NCBI GenBank assembly: GCA_007135095.1 | Contig: SLJO01000135.1 | Coordinates: 1-45,431, forward strand | DNA: 45,431 nt | Origin: Bacteroidales bacterium | Lineage (GTDB): Bacteria; Bacteroidota; Bacteroidia; Bacteroidales; PUMT01 | Reading direction: 5' to 3' | In this document: one piece after another, positions 1 through 8,614 of the stretch | Position numbering within the stretch: position 1 is the first letter of the stretch | Layout: each line of letters starts with the position of its first letter | The notes under the pieces: model-generated | What the model was told of the DNA's origin: nothing | The model's database searches: none | The model's input: the letters and a program-made list of their open reading frames with translations, nothing else | Program-made: the position numbers and the translations under genes

Positions 1-1
1 C

Positions 2-157
2 GACCTGGCCGGGGGATTCCTTATTCTCGCGGGTTTTTACCTTCTTCTGGGGCTAATTCTTATACTTGGCCGGAAATCCATCATCCTCGGACCCATAATC
101 AGATCCTTGTCAGCCATAATGTATGAAAATGATGAACCTGAAGAAAAAGGCAAGTGA
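2..157 (+). CDS. Holin-like membrane protein, C-terminal fragment
   Basis: This gene is cut by the left edge of the window; the last 51 codons are visible in frame 2. The fragment has one strongly hydrophobic stretch (about residues 5-25, rich in Leu, Ile, Gly and Phe). A basic turn (GRKS), an amphipathic stretch and a charged tail ending in EEKGK follow. The ending and the downstream partner resemble the 'phage holin family protein' (holin superfamily III type) often found on Bacteroidota chromosomes beside YtxH-like genes. Those proteins are not usually phage-borne, and nothing phage-like is present here. The stop codon overlaps the start of the next gene (TGATG), so the two are probably translationally coupled. 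The family call rests on a short fragment. Confidence 0.55.
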   Translation, partial: DLAGGFLILAGFYLLLGLILILGRKSIILGPIIRSLSAIMYENDEPEEKGK

Positions 158-420
158 TGAAAAACAAGGCTGGATATAATTCGATTCATGAGATAAAAAT
201 AGCCAAGGAAAGGCTCAGGTATGAAGTGAAATTATACGAGGAAAAACTTAAAAACACCAACAACCTGCTGCTTTCAGGTATCTCTATGTCGTTCAGAAAT
301 CTGAAGTTTAATATTCGTAACAGGCTTGTTTCCTTTGCATTGTTTCGCTCCCTGTACAAATCGAATGTTGCATTTGGTTTCATTAGAAACTTTATCAGGG
401 GATTCAGGCGGTCCAGATAG
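157..420 (+). CDS. Small basic protein, partner of holin-like gene
   Basis: An 87-residue protein with no known catalytic motif. The N-terminal half (about residues 8-35) is helical and highly charged, with the pattern expected of a short coiled coil. The C-terminal half is basic and ends in RGFRRSR. The ATG overlaps the upstream stop codon by one base, and an in-frame GTG lies one codon earlier; the ATG is preferred. Similar small genes commonly follow the holin-like gene in Bacteroidota, which suggests a structural or envelope-associated role, but the function is unknown. A strong terminator starts 17 bases after the stop, so this is the last gene of its operon. Confidence 0.6.
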   Translation: MKNKAGYNSIHEIKIAKERLRYEVKLYEEKLKNTNNLLLSGISMSFRNLKFNIRNRLVSFALFRSLYKSNVAFGFIRNFIRGFRRSR

Positions 421-437
421 CAAAAACAAAGAGATGT

Positions 438-494
438 AATACCTGCATTACAGGAAACCGCAAAAAGTTTCCTGGTCAATGCAGGTATTTTTTT
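438..494 (+). terminator. Rho-independent terminator, nested hairpin
   Basis: A perfect 12-bp outer stem (AATACCTGCATT, 438-449, with AATGCAGGTATT, 478-489) encloses an inner stem (CAGGAAA with TTTCCTG). A T run to about 494 follows. It ends the operon whose last gene stops at 420. The other strand lacks a T run after the stem. Confidence 0.88.
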
Positions 495-563
495 TCCTGT
501 TGTGGTGCTTCCTGAAAATGTTTCCGTTTGTTGAAGACCGGCTTATAATGCTCCCCCGGGCAA

Positions 564-1190
564 TCAGAATAAAAATCCGACTCCGAATATGACCTGCCTG
601 CTCCTGGTATCGAATTCCCTTGGTTGCCCGGCAACAGTTATACCGCTCCCAAGCCTGGTCAGATTGCCTTCGTACTTCAGGTCAATTGCAAGGAATGCAA
701 TATCCAGACCGGCTCCGATCTGGTAGCCAAACGTGGCACTGTTGTAGTCCTCATTTATCTGCGGGTGGTCACTGAGTTCAGAATCGGTGCTAAGCATTAT
801 GGTCCCCACGGGTCCTATCCCAAAACGAACCGGCCCAAAGCGCTTTCCTACCAGGACAGGAATATCAAGCTTGGTAAAATTCTGCTCCCGGATACGGCTT
901 ACAACACCATTCTGTGTCATGTCTTCAACCCTGACTTCATTGCCTACTGATGAAAGGAGTAATTCGGGCTGAAGGAAGATCCCAAAGAAAGACACCTGTG
1001 CCATTACCCCGCCATGGAATCCTATATTGGTGTTATTAAGTGTTTCTATCCGGTACTCATTGGGCACTAATATTTCCCTGGCATCAAAATAAGCCATATT
1101 GATTCCTCCCCTTAATCCGAAACGAACCTGGGAACCGGCGCCCGTTGCAAACAATATGGCAAATAAGGTTAATACTGCAAGTCTTTTCAT
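564..1190 (-). CDS. Outer-membrane beta-barrel protein (PorT-like family)
   Basis: A 208-residue protein with a clear signal peptide (basic MKR, hydrophobic run to about residue 16, small residues near 17-20). It continues with a short beta strand, VRFGLRGGINMAYF, typical of the OMP_b-brl_2 (PorT) family. The rest alternates short amphipathic strands with polar loops and ends in VIFGVGFLF, whose terminal Phe matches the outer-membrane insertion signal. The length fits a small 8-stranded barrel. These proteins are common in Bacteroidota and mostly have unknown roles; a link to type IX secretion is known only for PorT itself and cannot be inferred here. It stands alone, convergent with the preceding genes. 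The next gene upstream on this strand stops at 1282. Confidence 0.75.
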   Translation of the reverse strand: MKRLAVLTLFAILFATGAGSQVRFGLRGGINMAYFDAREILVPNEYRIETLNNTNIGFHGGVMAQVSFFGIFLQPELLLSSVGNEVRVEDMTQNGVVSRIREQNFTKLDIPVLVGKRFGPVRFGIGPVGTIMLSTDSELSDHPQINEDYNSATFGYQIGAGLDIAFLAIDLKYEGNLTRLGSGITVAGQPREFDTRSRQVIFGVGFLF

Positions 1191-1281
1191 AATACATAAA
1201 AGTTATGGTTAAATAATGATTAAACGTAAATAGATATGTTTTGTTAGGGTAAAACCGGATAAAAATCAATGGTTTTTATTA

Positions 1282-2538
1282 TCATCCTGGTTCATAATGC
1301 ACTGTCTGTGCTGACTCAGATTTTTTTAATGCATCAAGCCTTTGAAGTAAAGGAGGGTGAGAATAATGAACGAAAACATAAACCGGATGGGGCTGCAGAT
1401 TGCTCAGATTTTTAACAGAGAGCTTCTTCAGGGCATCCGCAAGGTCCCGGGCGGAATGGTGTTCTGCTGCAAAACGATCTGCCTCATACTCATTCTTCCG
1501 GGATATCCAGTTATTTGCAAGGCCGAAAATTGCCGACACAGGAGAATACAATATCCCAAAGGCAATAAGACCCATGTGAAACGAAGGCTGACCGGCGCCA
1601 AGAGCAGCCGAAAGAGCGGGATTGGCAACCATGACTGACAGAAGATAAAGGGTAATGGCGGTGGTAACAAGAGAAATGATAATGTTTGATACAACATGCT
1701 TCTTTTTGTAATGGCCGATTTCATGAGCCAGCACAGCAAGGATATTGTTCACAGACAATTCCTCAATGAGTGTATCAAAAAGCACAATCCTCTTTTTTTT
1801 GCCGAGCCCGGCGAAATAGGCATTTGCTTTCGTACTGCGTTTTGAACCGTCTATCACAAATACATCATCGAGGCGAAAACCTGTCCGGGCACTCAGGGAA
1901 GATATCTCATCACGCAGCCTGCCATCCTTCAGTGGTGTTTGTTTATTGAACAAGGGAACTATCAGGGTGGAATAAAACAGGTTCATGAAAAGCATAAATC
2001 CGGTTACCAGTGCAAGTGCATAAATAAAAAACCATTCCGTGGTCTGATAATAAAACCAGGTTACAATGCTTAACAGCCCACCCCCGATAATAACCGTAAG
2101 GATCCAGCCCTTAAGCTTATCACCAACAAAAATACGGGGGGTTGACTTGTTGAATCCAAACCTCTCTTCTATTACAAAGGTTCCATACCAGTCGAACGGC
2201 ATGTTTAAAATATCAGAACCCACCATTATTATCCCGAAAAATATCAGGGCAATGACAACCATATTGCCGGAAATTCCCCGTGCAAATTCATCCAGCATGG
2301 CAAAGCCCCCTAGAAACAGCATTGCGAGTATAAGGATCAGGCCAAACCCTCCCCTGACAAGAGAAAACCGGTGTTTGACCTTTTCATATTCAACTGATTT
2401 GCGATATTTATCTTCATCATATATATCCTTCAGCTCATCGGGAAGTTCGGGCGACCTACTTGTTGAATTCAGGTACTCCAGGTAAACTTCCATAAAAAAG
2501 GAAACCAGCACAAGACCGACAATAACATAAAACAACAT
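1282..2538 (-). CDS. M48 family zinc metallopeptidase, Ste24/CAAX protease type
   Basis: A 418-residue multi-pass membrane protease. The zinc motif HEIGH lies at about residues 272-276, and the third ligand is in NEYEADRFA further on, as in Ste24-type M48 peptidases. Hydrophobic segments lie at the N-terminus (MLFYVIVGLVLV), around residues 65-105, at 145-195 and after the HEIGH helix. An N-terminal peptidase_M48_N-like region (DMPFDWYGTFVIEERFGFNKST-type, here with NMPFDWY) precedes the catalytic domain. The frame is open to 2595, but that start would overlap the preceding gene by 17 bases and add a non-family extension; ATG at 2538 gives the usual N-terminus. In bacteria the enzyme probably handles membrane-protein quality control rather than prenylated proteins. 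It probably forms an operon with the DUF6340-like lipoprotein 40 bases upstream. Confidence 0.88.
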   Translation of the reverse strand: MLFYVIVGLVLVSFFMEVYLEYLNSTSRSPELPDELKDIYDEDKYRKSVEYEKVKHRFSLVRGGFGLILILAMLFLGGFAMLDEFARGISGNMVVIALIFFGIIMVGSDILNMPFDWYGTFVIEERFGFNKSTPRIFVGDKLKGWILTVIIGGGLLSIVTWFYYQTTEWFFIYALALVTGFMLFMNLFYSTLIVPLFNKQTPLKDGRLRDEISSLSARTGFRLDDVFVIDGSKRSTKANAYFAGLGKKKRIVLFDTLIEELSVNNILAVLAHEIGHYKKKHVVSNIIISLVTTAITLYLLSVMVANPALSAALGAGQPSFHMGLIAFGILYSPVSAIFGLANNWISRKNEYEADRFAAEHHSARDLADALKKLSVKNLSNLQPHPVYVFVHYSHPPLLQRLDALKKSESAQTVHYEPG

Positions 2539-2578
2539 AATGCAAAGCTTAAGGATAAAAGTGCAAAGGTATGATTTT

Positions 2579-3610
2579 TTAATTCGCCCTGCCAAGCTGC
2601 CTGTCCAGCACTTTTGATTTTTCCAGCCTTTCCTCGAGGATTTCTATATAGCTCTCCGTAACAGGATGCCTGCGACTCTGGAAAGATTTTCTTGCCAGCT
2701 TAAGGGCCTGCACATAATCACCCCTTATCTCATATATGAGCGCAAGGTTGCAATAGGCCGCTGCAACAATGTTTTCGTTTCTGGAACCGGTAAGGTCTGC
2801 AAGAATCGTTTCTGCAGGATCAGGCATGTCATTTTCAAGATAATTTGATGCCCTTTTGATTCCACGGTTTCCGCGCGAAAAATAGCTGCGTTGCTCCTCC
2901 CTCCAATAGGGAGCGATCCTTCTTGCATAGCTTAAAGCCGAAAAGAAAGCCGCCTCCAGGAATGCTTCATCAATTGTGGGAAAATAATCTGCAATCTCCT
3001 GAACGGAAAATGCCGCATGTGACCAGTACATTGTATCAGCAAAAACAAATTCATCATTCAGGTTTCCTTGTGACCCCTCATAAGCCCGCCATACAGCCGA
3101 GATAATCAGGTTGAGTTCGCCCTCATAATAAGGTATCCAGCGGGTTTCCATCACTCCCTGCTTTCTGGTGATCGAATCCTTGTAATCCACCTGCAAAAAA
3201 GCAAGTGAAATAAGGGCATCTGCTCCAAGTGAATCGCATAAGCCAGCTACAAACCCGCCATCCAGCAAGCCGGGAACAGTAAGGGGACCGGTCAGGGGCA
3301 TTTCAAGCAGTGCCTCATCGTCCAGGTAATCCATGCCAGGTGATTCATTAAGTATGCCTGCAAGGGCAAACAATGTTTCAGTCGTTGCCATATTAAATAA
3401 CCCGTGGAATAATTCATCCCCCGCAAGGTTGCCGTAAGGCTTTTCATCATAATTTTCTTCCAGTATCATCCGGTTCAAAAGCAGGACGCTTTTTATTTCC
3501 GGAGTCAGGGGCTCAGGGGCAGGTTCAAGCACCTGAATATTATAGGTAGAAACAGAAACACAGGAAATAAAAAACAAAGGTGACAGGAGGAAGGATAATT
3601 TACTGCTCAT
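2579..3610 (-). CDS. Lipoprotein resembling DUF6340 family
   Basis: A 343-residue predicted lipoprotein. From the ATG at 3610 (an ATG at 3637 is also in frame) it has a signal sequence ending in a lipobox-like FFIS-C near residue 20. The next segment, VSVSTYNIQVLEPAPEPL, is characteristic of Bacteroidota proteins annotated DUF6340. The middle contains strands and short helices (GADALISLAFLQVDYK) that may form a Rossmann-like, TolB- or LppC-like fold. The C-terminal third has TPR-like helical pairs (IVAAAYCNLALIYEIRGDYV). The function is unknown; an envelope location is inferred from the lipobox. It precedes the Ste24-type protease in the same direction by 40 bases. Confidence 0.65.
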   Translation of the reverse strand: MSSKLSFLLSPLFFISCVSVSTYNIQVLEPAPEPLTPEIKSVLLLNRMILEENYDEKPYGNLAGDELFHGLFNMATTETLFALAGILNESPGMDYLDDEALLEMPLTGPLTVPGLLDGGFVAGLCDSLGADALISLAFLQVDYKDSITRKQGVMETRWIPYYEGELNLIISAVWRAYEGSQGNLNDEFVFADTMYWSHAAFSVQEIADYFPTIDEAFLEAAFFSALSYARRIAPYWREEQRSYFSRGNRGIKRASNYLENDMPDPAETILADLTGSRNENIVAAAYCNLALIYEIRGDYVQALKLARKSFQSRRHPVTESYIEILEERLEKSKVLDRQLGRAN

Positions 3611-3788
3611 TGTACAAAAAAAACATATCTGACTCAACCATGATCCTTACCCGGGAAATATTTTGCATTAAATACACGGGAAAGCCATTTATTTTGAAAG
3701 ATGAATAATCAGTGAGATTTTATGTGAATGTTGCAAAGATTACTTATTTTCGGGTTTTTAAAATATTAAGTTCAAATTGCAAACAATT

Positions 3789-4946
3789 ATGCCTGACAGT
3801 GTGCTTATCAAAAATACAGTTCTTTATTGTGATCTTAAAGATACCACTAAATATGATATTCTGGTTTCAAAAGGGAAAATAATTCGTATTTCGCCTTCGG
3901 GTCAAATATCATATTCAGGCCATTTAATAGACGCCGGCGGTTATATTGCTGCCCCGGGCATGATAGATATTCATATACACGGTGCAGGAGGATCAGATAG
4001 CCTGGATGGCAAAAGAGATTCCTTTGAAAATATTTCCACGACCCTGGCCAGCCTGGGAACCACAAGCTTCCTTAGCGCAATGGTTTATATGCCCGGCATG
4101 GAAAATCCTCATCTGCAGGTGGCAGGCGAATGCACAGGCAAATATTTGGGGGGAGCCGGGCTTCTTGGCATTTATATTGAAGGACCTTTTATCAATTTGG
4201 AAAAAAGAGGCGGTATTGTTCCTGAAAGCATAACCAAACCGTCACCTGATCTTCTGGAGAAAATAATGGAAGAATCTGCCGGTTCTCTGAGAATGATGGT
4301 TGTTGCCCCGGAAATTCCCGGAACTGACAGTATAATCGGCAGGCTGACAAATGCAGGAATCATTGCTGCCTTCGGGCATTCAGATGCCGGATATGAAGAG
4401 ACAAGGCAGGGATTTGATGCAGGCATAAGCCATGTAACACACCTTTTTAATGCAATGCGTCCCCTTCATCACCGGAATCCGGGGCCTCTTGCAGCAATTT
4501 TTGAGAACCCGCAGATCAGTTTTGAATTGATAGCCGACTCCCATCATATTCATCCGGGCATGGTGAATCTGGCTGCCAGGCTGGCAGAAAGAAGAAATAT
4601 AGCATGCATAACCGACGGGATAAGCGGTATGGGACTGCCCGAAGGGACCTACAAATACAATAACCGTGAATACATTTCAAAAAACGGACTGGCCAGGTAT
4701 CTTGACGGCACCCTTATCGGCTCAACAATGGGCCTGGGGAATATTGCCAAAAACTTTATGAACTTCACTGGCTGCAGTTTAAAGGAGGCCATTGATACTG
4801 TTACTGTAAACCCTGCCCGTATACTTGGCATTGAAAGCAGCAAAGGCAGCCTGGAGGCAGGCAAGGATGCCGATATTATCATTATTGATCAGGATTTCAA
4901 TATAAAAAACACGATCATTGCCGGCAATTCAGTTTATAAAAACTAA
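3789..4946 (+). CDS. nagA: N-acetylglucosamine-6-phosphate deacetylase
   Basis: NagA removes the acetyl group from GlcNAc-6-phosphate, giving glucosamine-6-phosphate and acetate in the cytoplasm. Amidohydrolase motifs occur in order: GMIDIHIHGAGG (the HxH metal pair), IEGPFI (conserved Glu), FGHSDAGYEET, HVTHLFNAMRPLHHRNPG, and CITDGISGMG with the catalytic Asp. The length (385 aa) is normal. A TTG at 3777 is in frame, but ATG at 3789 gives the usual start. The sodium:solute symporter begins 12 bases after the stop, so the two are almost certainly one operon. The symporter is a plausible importer for the substrate. A NagB-type gene lies 5.2 kb downstream, not in this operon. Confidence 0.95.
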   Translation: MPDSVLIKNTVLYCDLKDTTKYDILVSKGKIIRISPSGQISYSGHLIDAGGYIAAPGMIDIHIHGAGGSDSLDGKRDSFENISTTLASLGTTSFLSAMVYMPGMENPHLQVAGECTGKYLGGAGLLGIYIEGPFINLEKRGGIVPESITKPSPDLLEKIMEESAGSLRMMVVAPEIPGTDSIIGRLTNAGIIAAFGHSDAGYEETRQGFDAGISHVTHLFNAMRPLHHRNPGPLAAIFENPQISFELIADSHHIHPGMVNLAARLAERRNIACITDGISGMGLPEGTYKYNNREYISKNGLARYLDGTLIGSTMGLGNIAKNFMNFTGCSLKEAIDTVTVNPARILGIESSKGSLEAGKDADIIIIDQDFNIKNTIIAGNSVYKN

Positions 4947-4958
4947 TACACAATACCA

Positions 4959-6437
4959 ATGAATTTCACCTACATCGATACCCTGATCGTAATAGTCTAC
5001 ATTGCGGGAATTACCTTTTTTGGAATTAAGATTGCAGGAAAGCAGTCATCCAGCAAAGATTACTTCCTCGGGGGGAAAAAAATTCCCTGGCTTGCTGTCT
5101 GTTTTGCAATTGTTGCCGCGGAAACCAGTACCCTCACTTTTATAAGTATTCCCGGACTGGCATACCTGACCAATCTGAACTTTTTGCAGCTAACACTTGG
5201 CTATTTCCTGGGCAGGATTATTGTAGCCTGGATAATTCTTCCTGCTTACTTCAGGGGTGAACTGGGGACTGCCTATACCTTCCTGGCAAACAGATTCGGA
5301 ATTCCCATGAAAAACCTGGCATCAGGAGTATTTATGATCACCAGGCTGGCAGCCGACGGGGTCAGGCTCTTTGCCACTGCAATCCCTCTTGCTCTGATAC
5401 TCCAGGGCACTTTTATTGCAGCAAACCTGTCAACAGGATGGATATATACGGGTTCTATTTTCGTAATAGCATTTGTAGCATTGAGCTATACTTTTGTAGG
5501 AGGCCTCAGGGCAGTGGTATGGATGGATGTAATACAGCTTTTCATCTATTTTACAGGTGCTATCGCGGCAATAATTATCGTAAGCGGCCAGCTTAGCGGG
5601 GGTTTTACCGGAGGCATAGCAACAGCCTATGAGGCAAGCAAATTTGACTTGTTCAATTTCTCCTTTGAAGGAGGGTTTAAGGGCTTTTTCTCAACGCCTT
5701 ATACCTTTATTGCAAGTATATTCGGGGGTGCATTTCTGTCTATGGCATCACACGGCATAGACCAGCTTATAGTGCAGCGGCTGTTTGCTGCGGGCTCACT
5801 TGCCGCAAGCCGCAAGGCACTTGTAACAACAGGTGCCATCATCATAGTTCAGTTTGGATTGTTCCTTTTTCTGGGCGCACTGCTGTATGTATTTTACGGG
5901 GGTGCAGTAATGAATTCAGATGAAGTATTTCCAAGGTTCATCATTGAGGAAATGCCCGTGGGACTTTCCGGCCTCATTGTTGCGGCCCTTCTTGCCGCTG
6001 CTATTTCAACCCTTTCAGGATCAATATCGTCACTCGGCTCTGCCACAATGTATGATTATGTAATGCCATATTACAAGAAATTAAATCCCTCAAATGAAAT
6101 TGCAATCTCAAGAATCATAACCCTTATCTGGTGCCTGCTGCTTATAGGATCGGCCCTGATATTCATGCAGAGCTCCCAGGCAGTAGTGGAACTTGCTCTT
6201 TCAATCGCAGCCTTTACCTATGGGGGACTGCTGGGAACTTTCTTCCTGGGTGTTCTTTTCAAGGCCCCGCAGATCAGGGATGCCATACCGGCATTTGCAG
6301 CCGGCATCCTGGTGATGGTTTACGTAATTTTATTCACTTCCATTGCATGGACATGGTACACGCTTATCGGTGCAACTGTTACGGTAATTGTGGGGCAGCT
6401 TTTAACACTCAGGTCTGCATTCCCCCGCAAACACTGA
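4959..6437 (+). CDS. Sodium:solute symporter, SSS family
   Basis: A 492-residue transporter with about 13 hydrophobic segments. The SSS fold is visible: MNFTYIDTLIVIVYIAGITFFGI (TM1), SKDYFLGGKKIPW followed by AAETSTLTF (the conserved loop and Na+-site region), and DVIQLFIYFTGA. A helix containing SISSLGSATMYDYV carries the Ser-rich Na2-type site. Family members carry sugars, sialic acid, myo-inositol, proline and others. Its position 12 bases after nagA suggests an amino sugar or sialic-acid-type substrate; that is inference. The last 29 bases overlap the 3' end of the opposite-strand fabG, which is odd because both reading frames are well conserved there. Confidence 0.9.
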   Translation: MNFTYIDTLIVIVYIAGITFFGIKIAGKQSSSKDYFLGGKKIPWLAVCFAIVAAETSTLTFISIPGLAYLTNLNFLQLTLGYFLGRIIVAWIILPAYFRGELGTAYTFLANRFGIPMKNLASGVFMITRLAADGVRLFATAIPLALILQGTFIAANLSTGWIYTGSIFVIAFVALSYTFVGGLRAVVWMDVIQLFIYFTGAIAAIIIVSGQLSGGFTGGIATAYEASKFDLFNFSFEGGFKGFFSTPYTFIASIFGGAFLSMASHGIDQLIVQRLFAAGSLAASRKALVTTGAIIIVQFGLFLFLGALLYVFYGGAVMNSDEVFPRFIIEEMPVGLSGLIVAALLAAAISTLSGSISSLGSATMYDYVMPYYKKLNPSNEIAISRIITLIWCLLLIGSALIFMQSSQAVVELALSIAAFTYGGLLGTFFLGVLFKAPQIRDAIPAFAAGILVMVYVILFTSIAWTWYTLIGATVTVIVGQLLTLRSAFPRKH

Positions 6438-7155
6438 TAACCTGTCCGCTGATATAGGAAGAAAGCCCCGAGGCAAGAAAAAGTGTCAGGTTTGCAACGT
6501 CCTCCGGGGTGCCTCCTCTTCTAAGGGGGATACCTTGTATCCATTGCTTGCGGACATCTTCGGGCAATTTTTCGGTCATCTCGGTCATGATGAATCCGGG
6601 CGCTATTGCATTGCAGCGCACGTTCCTGGAGCCAAGTTCTTTGGCGATGGATTTCGTAAACCCTATAATGCCGGCTTTGGATGCAGAATAATTTGACTGG
6701 CCTGCATTTCCACTGACTCCTACCACAGAGCTCATATTGATAATGGAGCCGGAGCGCTGTTTAAGCATGTACTTTTGAACTGCTTTAGTGTAATTGAATA
6801 CCGATTTAAGGTTTACCGTGATAACTGCATCCCATTGTTCCTCTGTCATTCTCATCAGAAGGGTATCTTTCGTGATCCCTGCATTGTTTACAAGGATATC
6901 TATGCTTCCAAACTCGCTTGCCACCTGGTTCACTGTTGCATCCGTTTCATCAAATCCAGCGGCGTTGGAGGCATAGCATTTACCCCTGACACCCAAACCA
7001 TTTATCTCGGTTTCCACAGATTTTGCAATATCATCATATACCAGATCAGTAAAAGCAACATTGGCACCATGACGTGCAAAGGTAATGGCTATTTCCCTGC
7101 CAATCCCCCGGCTCCCACCGGTTATCAGGGCATTTTTTCCTTCAAGCATTTTCAT
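6409..7155 (-). CDS. fabG: 3-oxoacyl-[acyl-carrier-protein] reductase
   Basis: A short-chain dehydrogenase of 248 residues, the usual FabG length. It has the NADP-binding motif TGGSRGIGREIA, the NNAG motif (VNNAGITKDTLLMRM, very typical of FabG), the catalytic Ser in NMSSVVG, and YSASKAG with the catalytic Tyr and Lys. The end has PEDVANLTLFLASGLSSYISGQ, also standard. It reduces beta-ketoacyl-ACP in fatty-acid elongation in the cytoplasm. Two ATGs at 7155 and 7149 are possible starts. It is monocistronic here. The 3' end overlaps the symporter gene on the other strand by 29 bases, so the two transcripts are antisense to each other at their ends. Confidence 0.92.
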   Translation of the reverse strand: MKMLEGKNALITGGSRGIGREIAITFARHGANVAFTDLVYDDIAKSVETEINGLGVRGKCYASNAAGFDETDATVNQVASEFGSIDILVNNAGITKDTLLMRMTEEQWDAVITVNLKSVFNYTKAVQKYMLKQRSGSIINMSSVVGVSGNAGQSNYSASKAGIIGFTKSIAKELGSRNVRCNAIAPGFIMTEMTEKLPEDVRKQWIQGIPLRRGGTPEDVANLTLFLASGLSSYISGQVISVCGGMQT

Positions 7156-7401
7156 AATAATTAGAGTAATTAGAATAATTTGTACCTTAAAAACATCCAG
7201 TCAGGTTTCTGACATTGCATCATAACAGACAGCAAATAAAGCAAAGAAATTCATAAATATCAAAAACCATGGTGTTAGTGCCAGAGAGTATAATTCAATC
7301 ATATGCAACCCCCATCAGTCTTCAGCAGACAAAATAACATGAAAGTCACATCTGAAATATATCGTAAAATGAGATGCTTACTGCATGTGAGTCCGACCCG
7401 G

Positions 7402-8445
7402 TTATGATTTATTTCTGCGCAGTATCGCTTTATTGATTCGTTTTGCAAGCGCCGGTCCCTCATATATAAAACCGGTATAGACCTGGACCAGGGTTGCACC
7501 TGCTTCAAGCTTCTCAATTGCATCTTCAGGTGTCATAATACCTCCGACTCCGATAACAGGAATCTTTCCACCGAGTTTGCCGGCAAGAAATTTTATAACC
7601 CTTGTGGACCGGTCCTTCAGTGGCAGCCCGCTCATTCCCCCATTCCCGATGCGTTCTACCATATCCTTTCCCGTGCGCAGATTATCCCGTGCAACAGTGG
7701 TGTTTGTGGCTACAAAACCATCTATTCCTGTTTTAAAAGCTATCTGTACTACTTCATCAAGTTGGTGATAATTCAGATCGGGTGATATTTTCAGCAATAC
7801 AGGCCTGGGTACGGGTAATCCGGACGAAAGTTTCTTTAAAGCACTCAGATTGGCGGTCAGAATATCTGCATCCTGCAGTTTTTTTATGTCGCCTATGTTG
7901 GGACAACTCACATTAACGACAAAATAATCAACCACTTCATGCAGGACTTTAAAACATTCTATATAATCCTCTATTGCATTGTCATTTGATGTCAGCGTGT
8001 TTTTCCCTATATTTCCTCCAATAATAACATTCGGGCTTTTATTTCTAAGGTTTTCAGCAATTTTCCGTACTCCGTGATTGTTAATACCCATCCTGTTGAT
8101 AAGCGCCTTGTCCTTCACCAGTCTGAATGAACGCGGCCGGGGGTTCCCGGGTTGCGGCAATGGAGTAACGGTTCCTATTTCAATGAATGAAAAACCAAAA
8201 ACGGCAAAATCATTGTAAAATTCGGCATTTTTATCAAAACCGGCAGCAAGTCCCACCGGGGTCTTGAATTTAATGCCAAATACAGTCCGCTCGAGTGATT
8301 TATCGGAAACGGAAAAGCATAGCACAAGCAGTTGCCTGATACCAGGTATTGCCATCATATACTTAAGTATTGAGACAATAATATGATGGACCCTTTCCGG
8401 ACTGATAAGGAATAAAAAAGGCCGTATAAGCAGCTTGTATATCAT
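7402..8445 (-). CDS. pyrD: Dihydroorotate dehydrogenase, class 2 (quinone-dependent) type
   Basis: This enzyme oxidises dihydroorotate to orotate in pyrimidine synthesis, using FMN. The N-terminal extension MIYKLLIRPFLFLISPERVHH marks the membrane-associated class 2 form. The core has FKTPVGLAAGFDKNAE, GTVTPLPQPGNPRPR, NRMGINNHG and VGVGGIMTPEDAIEK, all DHODH signatures. The catalytic-base segment reads NVSCPNIGDIKKLQ, so the base at about residue 181 is Cys, as in class 1, whereas the E. coli and human class 2 enzymes have Ser. The frame is open to 8487, but ATG at 8445 gives the conserved start, and a promoter -7 box lies at 8454-8461, inside the longer reading. 348 residues. Confidence 0.93.
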   Translation of the reverse strand: MIYKLLIRPFLFLISPERVHHIIVSILKYMMAIPGIRQLLVLCFSVSDKSLERTVFGIKFKTPVGLAAGFDKNAEFYNDFAVFGFSFIEIGTVTPLPQPGNPRPRSFRLVKDKALINRMGINNHGVRKIAENLRNKSPNVIIGGNIGKNTLTSNDNAIEDYIECFKVLHEVVDYFVVNVSCPNIGDIKKLQDADILTANLSALKKLSSGLPVPRPVLLKISPDLNYHQLDEVVQIAFKTGIDGFVATNTTVARDNLRTGKDMVERIGNGGMSGLPLKDRSTRVIKFLAGKLGGKIPVIGVGGIMTPEDAIEKLEAGATLVQVYTGFIYEGPALAKRINKAILRRNKS

Positions 8446-8453
8446 TTCTTGCG

Positions 8454-8488
8454 CAAATATAATTGATTTCGAAAAATATAATTGCAAA
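8454..8488 (-). promoter_or_regulatory. Probable Bacteroidota-type promoter of pyrD
   Basis: On the minus strand TATATTTG (complement of 8454-8461) matches the Bacteroidota -7 consensus TAnnTTTG. A TTTTG lies 23 bases upstream (complement of 8484-8488), slightly further than the usual 19-21. The start site would be only a few bases from the pyrD ATG, giving a very short leader. Confidence 0.5.
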
Positions 8489-8614
8489 ATACATCACCAG
8501 CAGGCATAAATCATAAATTGCATGGGATAATCTGCATGAATGCAGGACAGATGCTTTTACAGTGAGTAACCAGAACCATCCATCAGTCCGCCATCTAAAG
8601 CTGGTGCCGGGGAC

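Noticed and set aside
2-420. Prophage remnant because of the holin-like gene
   Set aside because: Holin-superfamily proteins of this kind are ordinary chromosomal membrane proteins in Bacteroidota. No other phage gene is nearby.
7299-7523. 74-codon minus-strand frame overlapping the pyrD 3' end
   Set aside because: It overlaps conserved pyrD codons in another frame and has no motif of its own.
8537-8550. Palindrome CTGCAT-GA-ATGCAG downstream of the XRE gene as a terminator
   Set aside because: The stem is short, the loop is tiny and there is no T run; it may be chance.
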